Assembly (NCBI GenBank): GCA_040377825.1
Contig: JBEINZ010000011.1
Location: 1 to 28,161 of the forward strand
Origin: JBEINZ01 sp040377825
GTDB taxonomy: Bacteria > Pseudomonadota > Alphaproteobacteria > Rhizobiales > Ancalomicrobiaceae
DNA length: 28,161 nucleotides
Direction of reading: 5' to 3'
The notes beneath the pieces are model-generated. The model did no database searches, was not told the DNA's origin, and saw only the letters and a program-made list of their open reading frames with translations. Below, one piece after another: positions 22,801 to 28,161 of the stretch. The translations under genes and the position numbers were made by a program. Each line of letters begins with the position of its first letter. The first letter of the stretch is position 1.

Positions 22801-23490
22801 ATGTCCGGACCGCGCTACGCCATTTACTATGCTCCCCCCGCCAACGCCGACCTCTGGCACTTCGGCTCTACAGCGATCGGCTACGATGCCGTGACCGGGA
22901 ATGACCTGCCGATCCCTGAAGTCGACGGCTACGCGCCCGACGCGCTGGCCGCGATGACAGCGGATCCGCGACTTTATGGCTTTCACGCCACGCTGAAGCC
23001 GCCGTTTCATCTCGCCGACGGTAAAAGCGAGGCGTCGCTGATTACCGCGGCCGAGCAATTCGCGGCGGCGCGCTCCGCCTTCGACATAGACCTACAGCTT
23101 TCCGCCATCGGCGACTTCCTGGCGCTGATCCCGGCCGCGCATTCCGCGCCGCTGCATGCGCTCGCCGATGACTGCGTGAGCGCATTCGATCCCTACCGGG
23201 CGCCCTTGACCGAGGCCGACCGCGCGCGCCGCCTTGCCTCGCCGCTTGGCGAACGCCAGCTGCGCTATCTCGACCAATGGGGATACCCTTACGTCTTCGA
23301 GGAGTTCCGCTTTCACATGACCTTGAGCGGGCGGCTCGGGGCACAGGATCGCGCGCGGGTGGCGCCGGTGCTCGCGGCACGGTATGAAGCGATCCGCGCA
23401 CCCGTTTCGATCGATTCCGTTACGATATTCGTGCAGTCGGAACGCGGCGCTCGCTTCCGCATCCTGTCTCGCTTCCCCTTCGCCGACTGA
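22801..23490 (+). CDS. DUF1045 protein, 2H phosphoesterase associated with phosphonate use
   Basis: A 229-residue protein with two HxT motifs: His62-x-Thr64 in GFHATLKPPF and His172-x-Thr174 in FHMTLSGRL, the paired catalytic signature of the 2H phosphoesterase superfamily. The N-terminal RYAIYYAPPANADLWHFGSTAIGYD is diagnostic of DUF1045, proteins usually encoded in phn gene clusters. The likely role is hydrolysis of a cyclic ribose phosphate produced by C-P lyase; this is inference from family and neighbours. A GAGGAAA site precedes the ATG. phnM follows after 25 bases. The gap upstream holds CTGTCAT at 22687-22693, one half of a Pho-box-like site with no good second half. Confidence 0.85.
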   Translation: MSGPRYAIYYAPPANADLWHFGSTAIGYDAVTGNDLPIPEVDGYAPDALAAMTADPRLYGFHATLKPPFHLADGKSEASLITAAEQFAAARSAFDIDLQLSAIGDFLALIPAAHSAPLHALADDCVSAFDPYRAPLTEADRARRLASPLGERQLRYLDQWGYPYVFEEFRFHMTLSGRLGAQDRARVAPVLAARYEAIRAPVSIDSVTIFVQSERGARFRILSRFPFAD

Positions 23491-23515
23491 CGGCACCTTC
23501 GAGGATTCATCGTCC

Positions 23516-24682
23516 ATGCTGCCCAGGGATTTCGTCCTAACCAATGCGCGTCTGGTCACCGAGGAGCGCGTGTTGGACGGCGGCTGGATGGCGGTCGTCG
23601 ACGGCGTGATCGTGGAGGTCGGGGAAGGACGGGCGCCGGAGACCGGGTTCGATGTCGCGGGCGACTATCTGATCCCCGGCCTCGTCGAACTCCATACCGA
23701 TCATCTGGAGCCGCATTTCAATCCGCGCCCCAACGTGTTTTGGGACCCGATGGCGGCCGTGCTCGCCTATGACGGTCAGATCGCCGCCTCCGGCATCACG
23801 ACCGTGTTCGACAGCCTGCGTGTCGGTGACGAGTTCGCGGAAAAAGGCGGCACGAAGCAACGGTCCTTCGCAACGGAAGTGCTGGCGCTCGCCGAGGCCA
23901 TCGAGACTGCGCGGGCGGCGGGGATCACTCGCGCCGAACACCGCACGCATCTGCGCTGCGAGGTCTGCGCGCTCGACGTGGTCGACGCGGCGCGATCCTT
24001 CATCGAGAATCATCCCCTGGATTTGATGTCGCTGATGGACCACACGCCCGGCCAGCGACAATTCCGCGATGTCGAAAAGTTGATGGTCTATTGGCGCGGC
24101 AAGGTCGGCCAGACCGACGAAGAACTGCGCGCCCATGCCGACCGCAAGATCGCGATCCATCATGAACGCGGCGGTCCGCACCGGGCCGCGCTCGTCGCGC
24201 TCGCCCGCGATAACGGCATCGTGCTGGCCAGCCACGACGACGCGACGCTCTCCGAAGTCGACCAAGCCGTCTGCGACGGCGTGGCGATCGCCGAATTTCC
24301 CACGACCGTTGAAGCGGCAACGGCCTCGCATGCCGCTGGCATTCGCGTGCTGATGGGGGCGCCGAACGTGATCCGGGGCGGATCGCATTCCGGCAATGTC
24401 GCGGCATCGACACTGGCCGGGGCCGGGGTGCTCGACATCCTGTCGTCCGACTATATCCCCTCCAGCCTGATCATGGCCGCCTTCGACCTGCCACGCCGGG
24501 CGCCGAATGTTGGTCTGGCGCAGGCAATCGCCATGGTGACCCGCGCGCCGGCCCTCGCAGCCGGCCTTGACGATCGCGGCGTGCTGGCGCCGATGAAGCG
24601 CGCGGATTTTGTCCGCGTCGGCGTGGTGGAGGACCATCCCGTCGTTCGCGAAGTCTGGCGGGGCGGGACGCGGGTGGTTTGA
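23516..24682 (+). CDS. phnM: Alpha-D-ribose 1-methylphosphonate 5-triphosphate diphosphatase
   Basis: A 388-residue amidohydrolase-fold enzyme. The metal site begins VELHTDHLEPHFNPRP (His60, His63), with further ligands in SLMDHTPGQRQ, IVLASHDDAT and the characteristic GAPNVIRGGSHSGNV; LSSDYIPSSLIMAAF is also PhnM-specific. It removes pyrophosphate from ribose-1-methylphosphonate 5-triphosphate to give the substrate of C-P lyase PhnJ. The start at 23516 follows family alignment. It pairs with the DUF1045 gene; none of phnG-L, phnN or a phosphonate transporter is in the window, so those genes must be elsewhere or absent. Confidence 0.94.
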   Translation: MLPRDFVLTNARLVTEERVLDGGWMAVVDGVIVEVGEGRAPETGFDVAGDYLIPGLVELHTDHLEPHFNPRPNVFWDPMAAVLAYDGQIAASGITTVFDSLRVGDEFAEKGGTKQRSFATEVLALAEAIETARAAGITRAEHRTHLRCEVCALDVVDAARSFIENHPLDLMSLMDHTPGQRQFRDVEKLMVYWRGKVGQTDEELRAHADRKIAIHHERGGPHRAALVALARDNGIVLASHDDATLSEVDQAVCDGVAIAEFPTTVEAATASHAAGIRVLMGAPNVIRGGSHSGNVAASTLAGAGVLDILSSDYIPSSLIMAAFDLPRRAPNVGLAQAIAMVTRAPALAAGLDDRGVLAPMKRADFVRVGVVEDHPVVREVWRGGTRVV

Positions 24683-24750
24683 GGCAATGACCGCGTAGAT
24701 CGCGGAGATTTGCAAATATGGACATTCAGTGAATTATTTTTGATCCAAGC

Positions 24751-24767
24751 CATGCGCTTAGCGCATG
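24751..24767. promoter_or_regulatory. Palindrome CATGCGC-TTA-GCGCATG upstream of the DUF1127 gene
   Basis: A perfect 7-base inverted repeat with a three-base centre, about 110 bases before the DUF1127 start, in the gap after phnM. It could be an operator, or a short hairpin if transcribed. No T-run follows, so it is not an intrinsic terminator. Confidence 0.4.
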
Positions 24768-24878
24768 ACGGGGTTTCGTTCACGCCACTCCCTCGATTGT
24801 GCACCGCACACTATGTTCGCGCTGTCCTATTGCAGTGCGGTAGATATGCGCCGCAAGCCTATAACGAAGGAGTGAACC

Positions 24879-25043
24879 ATGAACGTTTCATCTCTCGCGA
24901 CTGATTTTGCTCGGTCTTGGAAGCGCTACCGCGAGTATCGCGCGACCGTTTACGAGCTCTCGGCCCTTGGCGATCGCAACCTTGCCGATGTCGGCATCGG
25001 CCGCACCGACATCCGCCGCATCGCCCGTGACGCGGTGCGCTGA
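24879..25043 (+). CDS. DUF1127 small protein
   Basis: A 54-residue Arg-rich protein with a GAAGGAG ribosome site directly upstream. It begins MNVSSLATDFARSWKRYREY and contains the family core ELSALGDRNLADVGIGRTDIRRIARDAVR, which matches the YjiS-like DUF1127 family (L..L.DrtL.DIGi.R.dI). In other alphaproteobacteria such peptides affect phosphate, carbon or RNA metabolism and are often strongly and stress-dependently transcribed; which applies here is unknown. It is too short for routine gene calls. A hairpin at 25076-25104 follows. Confidence 0.88.
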   Translation: MNVSSLATDFARSWKRYREYRATVYELSALGDRNLADVGIGRTDIRRIARDAVR

Positions 25044-25075
25044 CGCACTCGTTTCGGTTCCAAACCGTTTTCGGC

Positions 25076-25104
25076 AAGCCGCCCGGTTCACGATCGGGCG
25101 GCTT
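25076..25104 (+). terminator. Terminator-like hairpin after the DUF1127 gene
   Basis: AAGCCGCCCG (25076-25085) pairs perfectly with CGGGCGGCTT (25095-25104) around a 9-base loop, starting 33 bases after the stop codon. Only two T and then CGCC follow, so it is a weak intrinsic terminator or a 3'-end stabiliser. Confidence 0.6.
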
Positions 25105-25130
25105 CGCCATTCCCGCGCAAGAGCCTGTCC

Positions 25131-25155
25131 CGTTCGGATCGCTTCAATCCGAACG
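25131..25155. repeat. Inverted repeat CGTTCGGAT-N7-ATCCGAACG
   Basis: A perfect 9-base inverted repeat with a 7-base centre, about 20 bases before repeat copy B. It may be part of the same palindromic element cluster. It lies in the gene-free gap between the DUF1127 gene and fdxA. Confidence 0.55.
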
Positions 25156-25176
25156 AAAAGGACCGGCGCAAGCAAA

Positions 25177-25235
25177 GGATTCTGGAGCAATTCCTTGTCG
25201 ATCGGATGGTCCCAACCGTTCGGACAATGCTCTAG
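25177..25235. repeat. Palindromic intergenic repeat, copy B
   Basis: The reverse complement of this segment begins CTAGAGCATTGTCCGAACG and ends GGAATTGCTCCAGAATCCT, aligning over its length with copy A at 1158-1216 in the opposite orientation. It lies upstream of fdxA. Length (about 59 bases), palindromic form and intergenic position are those of a dispersed repeat family. Confidence 0.65.
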
Positions 25236-25338
25236 GTTCCGTTCGCCCTTGCACTCGCCCGCGACTTTAGCTAACCGAACAGCGGATCGGGTCCTACCGA
25301 TAGCTTGCGTTGGTACGCGCGCTGAGTGGAGAATCCTT

Positions 25339-25677
25339 ATGACCTATGTGGTCACCGACAACTGCATCAAGTGCAAATACACGGACTGCGTGGAAGTTTG
25401 CCCCGTTGACTGCTTCTACGAGGGCGAGAACATGCTCGTCATCCATCCGGACGAGTGCATCGACTGCGGGGTCTGCGAGCCGGAATGCCCCGCCGACGCG
25501 ATCAAGCCGGATACCGAGACCGGTCTGGAGAAATGGCTGAAGGTGAACGCGGACTACGCGTCGCAGTGGCCGAACATTACGTCGAAGCGCGAGGCTTTAG
25601 CCGACGCGAAGGATTGGGATGGCGTTGCGGGCAAATTCGAGGCTCATTTTTCGCCGACGCCGGGTGAAGGTGATTAA
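25339..25677 (+). CDS. fdxA: Seven-iron ferredoxin FdxA
   Basis: A 112-residue ferredoxin. Cys9, Cys17 and Cys50 are placed to hold the [3Fe-4S] cluster; Cys21, Cys40, Cys43 and Cys46 the [4Fe-4S] cluster (motifs CIKCKYTDCVEVCPVDC and CIDCGVCEPECP). The C-terminal extension with LEKWLKVNADYASQWPNIT is typical of Azotobacter FdI-like proteins in alphaproteobacteria. It carries electrons at low potential to an unidentified partner. The ATG at 25339 has GGAGA upstream. It is followed by a long gap and carD, a common alphaproteobacterial order. Confidence 0.96.
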   Translation: MTYVVTDNCIKCKYTDCVEVCPVDCFYEGENMLVIHPDECIDCGVCEPECPADAIKPDTETGLEKWLKVNADYASQWPNITSKREALADAKDWDGVAGKFEAHFSPTPGEGD

Positions 25678-26196
25678 CGGCCTCAGCGAATGCATCGAGC
25701 ACGAGCCTGGCCCGCGCCGTTCGACTATGGCAAATTATATATTTACTATGCTCTATAAGAACTCCTGTCATTCGCGACGCTGGTTTTTTTCCGGATCGGT
25801 CAACTTTGGTCGATACGGTAACGCTTTGATTATTCCTTGCATTGTGATATAAGAAATGACTTAGTTGGGTTCCTAATCAGCGATCTTCTGTCGAGTGAGC
25901 GATTTGTTGGGCGCACGTCGCCGTGAAAACGGCTTGCAATATGCTGTTTGCGTGGCAACTCACTTGGCTCGTTCGCGGCCCGGTCTTGGCCCGAAACCGT
26001 TGAGGATTCGCTTCCGAGCCTTGCTGAATACCTCAAGACGAGCGCCATGAGGGGATGCGTCCCCAGGGTCATGTTGCAAGCGTAGCTGTATCGTTGGAGG
26101 CGCCACGCGGCGAAACGTCGCGTGGCATCGATAAGTCGTCAAAACGACCCGTTCGGCTGCGGCCGTCGGGCCCACATGCGCAGGAGTGATGGGCGA
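25678..26196 (+). other. Long gene-free leader between fdxA and carD
   Basis: About 520 bases without a convincing gene. The first 200 bases are AT-rich with promoter-like sequence around 25730-25850 (TATATATTTACTATG; TTGCATTGTGATATAAG). The remaining 300 bases hold three hairpins: GCCGT-GAAA-ACGGC at 25920-25933 (GNRA-type loop), GGGGA-TGCG-TCCCC at 26051-26064, and the long stem at 26102-26126. It may be a structured 5' leader of carD or contain an independent small RNA. No known RNA family is recognised. Confidence 0.5.
26102..26126 (+). promoter_or_regulatory. Long hairpin in the carD leader
   Basis: GCCACGCGGCG (26102-26112) pairs with CGTCGCGTGGC (26116-26126) around an AAA loop: eleven pairs including one G-U wobble. 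It lies 70 bases before the carD start and has no U-tract. In RNA it would be a very stable stem that could slow ribosomes, protect the message or end an upstream transcript. Confidence 0.5.
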
Positions 26197-26811
26197 ATGG
26201 CAACCAATACGAAGAAGACGTCCGCAAGCCGCCACGGCTTCAAGGCCGGCGAGCACATCGTGTATCCCGCGCATGGTGTCGGTCAGATAACAAGCATCGA
26301 AGATCAGGAAATCGCGGGCTATAAGCTCGAGCTTTTCGTCATTTCGTTCGAGAAGGACAAAATGACGCTGCGCGTCCCGGTCTCCAAGATCGCGGCCGTC
26401 GGCATGCGTAAACTGGCCGAGGTCGATGTCGTCAAAAAGGCGCTGGACACCGTCAAGGGTCGCGCCCGGGTCAAGCGCACGATGTGGTCGCGCCGCGCGC
26501 AGGAATACGAAGCGAAGATCAATTCGGGCGATCTCGGCTCGATCGCGGAGGTCGTGCGCGATCTCTACCGCGCCGATACCCAGCCCGAACAATCCTATTC
26601 CGAGCGGCAGCTCTACGAGGCCGCGCTCGATCGCATGGCCCGCGAAGTCGCGGCGGTGCATCGCATCTCCGAGACCGAGGCGATCCGCCAGATCGAGGCA
26701 AACCTCCTGAAGAACCCGCGCCGTGCCGGCAAGGCCGTCGAGGGCGACGCCGAGACGGAAGCTGCGGAAGACGCGGATTTCGCCGACGACGAGCGCGAGG
26801 AAGCCGCCTGA
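26197..26811 (+). CDS. carD: CarD-family transcriptional regulator
   Basis: A 204-residue protein of the CarD/CdnL-TRCF RNA-polymerase-interacting family. The Tudor-like N-terminal domain is seen in FKAGEHIVYPAHGVGQITSIEDQEIAGYKLELFVISFEKDKMTLRVPV; a helical C-terminal domain follows (VRDLYRADTQPEQSYSERQLYEAALDRMAREVAAVHRISETEAIRQIE), which contacts promoter DNA in relatives and stabilises open complexes, especially at rRNA promoters. An acidic tail ends the protein. The ATG at 26197 is chosen because the family match begins just after it and CAGGAGTG lies upstream. Followed by a clear terminator, so rpoH is a separate unit. Confidence 0.95.
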   Translation: MATNTKKTSASRHGFKAGEHIVYPAHGVGQITSIEDQEIAGYKLELFVISFEKDKMTLRVPVSKIAAVGMRKLAEVDVVKKALDTVKGRARVKRTMWSRRAQEYEAKINSGDLGSIAEVVRDLYRADTQPEQSYSERQLYEAALDRMAREVAAVHRISETEAIRQIEANLLKNPRRAGKAVEGDAETEAAEDADFADDEREEAA

Positions 26812-26841
26812 TCGGCGACGCCGGCTCCATTCAAATCAACG

Positions 26842-26867
26842 AGGCCTGGCGCGAGCCGGGCCTTTTT
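26842..26867 (+). terminator. Intrinsic terminator of carD
   Basis: AGGCCTGGC (26842-26850) pairs with GCCGGGCCT (26855-26863) around a GCGA loop with one internal T-G wobble, followed at once by a T-run. It lies 30 bases after the carD stop. Confidence 0.85.
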
Positions 26868-26963
26868 GTTGCCGCGCGCGCCCCGTGTATTGGGCATGCG
26901 TGGCCGCCGATGCAACTCTTCGTGTAACCGCCTTGACCGCCAATCCGGCGATCACCACCTGCG

Positions 26964-26969
26964 TATAAT
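26964..26969 (+). promoter_or_regulatory. TATAAT -10-like element upstream of rpoH
   Basis: A perfect TATAAT lies 53 bases before the rpoH start. No good -35 element stands at 16-18 bases; CTTGACC is about 25 bases upstream, too far. Weak promoter candidate. Confidence 0.3.
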
Positions 26970-27022
26970 CCAGTACCGCGCTCAAGGTTGTACCTTTGCG
27001 CGAGCGGCATGGGGAGGGGGCA

Positions 27023-27889
27023 ATGACGATGCAGCTCGGCACGAGGCGCCAATTCGTCAAGGCGGCGATGGCCGCGCCCTATCTGGAGCGCGACGAGGAG
27101 CACGATCTCGCCGTTCAATGGCGCGAGAGCGGCGATCAGGCCGCGCTGCACCGGCTGACCGCGGCCCATATGCGCTTGGTCATCGCTATCGCCGCGCGCT
27201 TCCGCAACTATGGGCTCTCCATGAGCGATCTGATCCAGGAGGGCCATGTCGGCCTTTTGGAGGCCGCCAACCGCTTCGAGCCGGATCGCAACGTTCGCTT
27301 CTCGACCTACGCAACTTGGTGGATCCGCGCCGCGATCCAGGACTTCATCCTGCGCAATTGGTCAATCGTGCGCGGCGGCACCAGCTCCGCGCAAAAGGCG
27401 CTGTTTTTCAATCTGCGCCGCCTGCGCGCCCGGCTGAACCGCGGCGTTGAGCAAATGGACGAACACATGATGTTCGAGGAGATCGCCACCGCGGTCGGCG
27501 TCTCCACCGCCGACGTGGCGGTCATGAACGCGCGGCTCTCGGGCGCCGACACCTCGCTCAACGCCCCGATGACCGAGACCGACGGCCAAGGCAGCGACCG
27601 GCAGGATTTCCTCGTCTGCGACCGCCCCCTGCAGGACGAAACCGTCGGCGAGCAAATCGACGCGGAACGCCGCCTCGTTTGGCTCGGCCATGCGCTCGCC
27701 GTGCTCAACGAGCGCGAATTACGCATCGTGCGCGAACGCCGCCTCCACGACCAAGCCGCCACCCTCGAATCCCTCGGCGAAAAGCTCGGCATCTCCAAGG
27801 AACGCGTCCGCCAAATCGAAAACCGCGCCATGGAAAAACTGAAATCCGCCCTGATGAGCCGACGCCTGGGAAAGGCGGTTTTCGGGTAG
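27023..27889 (+). CDS. rpoH: RNA polymerase sigma-32 (RpoH) family factor
   Basis: A 288-residue sigma-70-family factor lacking region 1.1. Region 2 is HMRLVIAIAARFRNYGLSMSDLIQEGHVGLLEAANRFEP then VRFSTYATWWIRAAIQDFILRNWSIVR, followed by the RpoH box-like segment SSAQKALFFNLRRLRARL specific to heat-shock sigma factors. Region 4 is REL-RIVRERRL...TLESLGEKLGISKERVRQIENRAMEKLK. Among alphaproteobacteria with two RpoH proteins it looks more like RpoH2, which overlaps with the general and photo-oxidative stress response, but paralogue type is inferred. The ATG at 27023 lies only a few bases after GGGGAGGGGG; ATG 27029 would have better spacing. Confidence 0.93.
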   Translation: MTMQLGTRRQFVKAAMAAPYLERDEEHDLAVQWRESGDQAALHRLTAAHMRLVIAIAARFRNYGLSMSDLIQEGHVGLLEAANRFEPDRNVRFSTYATWWIRAAIQDFILRNWSIVRGGTSSAQKALFFNLRRLRARLNRGVEQMDEHMMFEEIATAVGVSTADVAVMNARLSGADTSLNAPMTETDGQGSDRQDFLVCDRPLQDETVGEQIDAERRLVWLGHALAVLNERELRIVRERRLHDQAATLESLGEKLGISKERVRQIENRAMEKLKSALMSRRLGKAVFG

Positions 27890-27929
27890 CCGGCCTTGAT
27901 GGGATTTGAGGAAAAGCGAACCGACTTTA

Positions 27930-27968
27930 GATTGGCCAGAGTTTGAATTTCGATTGGCCAGGGTTTGA
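27930..27968. repeat. Pair of 17-base direct repeats, possible insertion-sequence end
   Basis: GATTGGCCAGAGTTTGA at 27930-27946 recurs with one change at 27952-27968, a 22-base period. TGACTTTAAGTCA (6-base inverted repeat) and a third partial unit GTCAGCCAGG follow. Tandem short repeats of this kind are found at the ends of IS21-family elements. No transposase is in the window, so this may be a leftover end. Confidence 0.5.
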
Positions 27969-28048
27969 CTTTAAGTCAGCCAGGATCTTGAGCCGGCCCC
28001 GTATCGAACCATGCGGCGGTTGAAATCAGCTCGGGTTCGCCTGGGGAC

Positions 28049-28161
28049 CTATTTGGAGACTTCCTCGGACCCGGGCCGCTTTGCGCCGGTCATGAACAGC
28101 ACATAGCCAGCAAGCGAGAAGGCGGCCAGCGCGCCGAGCGCGAGCCGATAGGCGGTCTCCA
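28049..28161 (-). CDS. C-terminal end of a membrane protein (possibly an MFS transporter), partial
   Basis: An open frame enters from the right edge on the minus strand and stops at 28049. The 36 visible residues read ETAYRLALGALAAFSLAGYV then LFMTGAKRPGSEEVSK, that is one membrane helix followed by a short charged tail, like the last helix of a major facilitator transporter. Too little is present to name the family. Confidence 0.55.
   Translation of the reverse strand, partial: ETAYRLALGALAAFSLAGYVLFMTGAKRPGSEEVSK

Noticed and set aside
25960..26661. A 233-residue minus-strand frame opposite carD
   Set aside because: His/Asp/Arg-rich antisense frame typical of GC-rich DNA; carD on the plus strand has full family motifs.
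1..28161. CRISPR arrays, prophage, toxin-antitoxin or defence genes
   Set aside because: No regularly spaced repeats, integrases, phage structural genes, restriction or toxin families were recognised in any frame.

Overview
The window looks like a chromosomal segment from an alphaproteobacterium, most likely of the Hyphomicrobiales (Rhizobiales). The evidence is high GC with GC-rich third codon positions, an ActS/ActR (RegB/RegA) redox two-component pair, an hisB-DUF2628-hisH-hisA-hisF-hisE-coaA run, the fdxA-carD-rpoH neighbourhood, a MmcB-type repair protein, an intracellular PHB depolymerase, and a small RNA resembling the alphaproteobacterial suhB/alpha-r14 family. The genus cannot be fixed from the sequence.

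Layout. (1) 1-3625: a sugar-acid/aldose island. A UxaA-type dehydratase on the minus strand (cut by the left edge) diverges from a GntR/FCD regulator, an aldo/keto reductase of the aldose 1-dehydrogenase type and a FucU/RbsD mutarotase. Together they suggest oxidative use of L-fucose or a similar sugar. (2) 3626-6604: an Ala/Pro-rich exported protein of unknown function, MmcB, an SDR oxidoreductase and a NUDIX hydrolase. (3) 7028-9819: an amine oxidoreductase and a glutamine-synthetase-like ligase, a PuuB/PuuA-type pair for polyamine breakdown. (4) 9831-9920, minus strand: a small RNA with anti-Shine-Dalgarno motifs and a strong intrinsic terminator. (5) 10031-14394: a DUF4202 protein, the RegA and RegB pair on the minus strand, and a divergent ABC exporter whose permease carries a one-base frameshift. 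(6) 14657-17636: PhaZ, a DUF2852 protein and a YgjP-like metallopeptidase. (7) 17731-22644: histidine biosynthesis genes followed by pantothenate kinase. (8) 22801-24682: a DUF1045 2H phosphoesterase and PhnM, both tied to phosphonate use, with no other phn genes nearby. (9) 24879-27889: a DUF1127 peptide, FdxA, CarD (long, hairpin-rich leader; clear terminator) and an RpoH-family sigma factor. (10) 27890-28161: paired direct repeats that may be the end of a lost insertion sequence, and the C-terminal tail of a membrane protein on the minus strand.

Most of the window is ordinary core genome. I did not find a defence island, CRISPR array, prophage or new multigene system. The items most worth a second look are the small RNA at 9831-9920, the predicted fucose-type island, the frameshifted ABC permease, a motif shared upstream of the SDR gene and hisA, two inverted copies of a palindromic intergenic repeat about 24 kb apart, and the structured leaders before hisF and carD.
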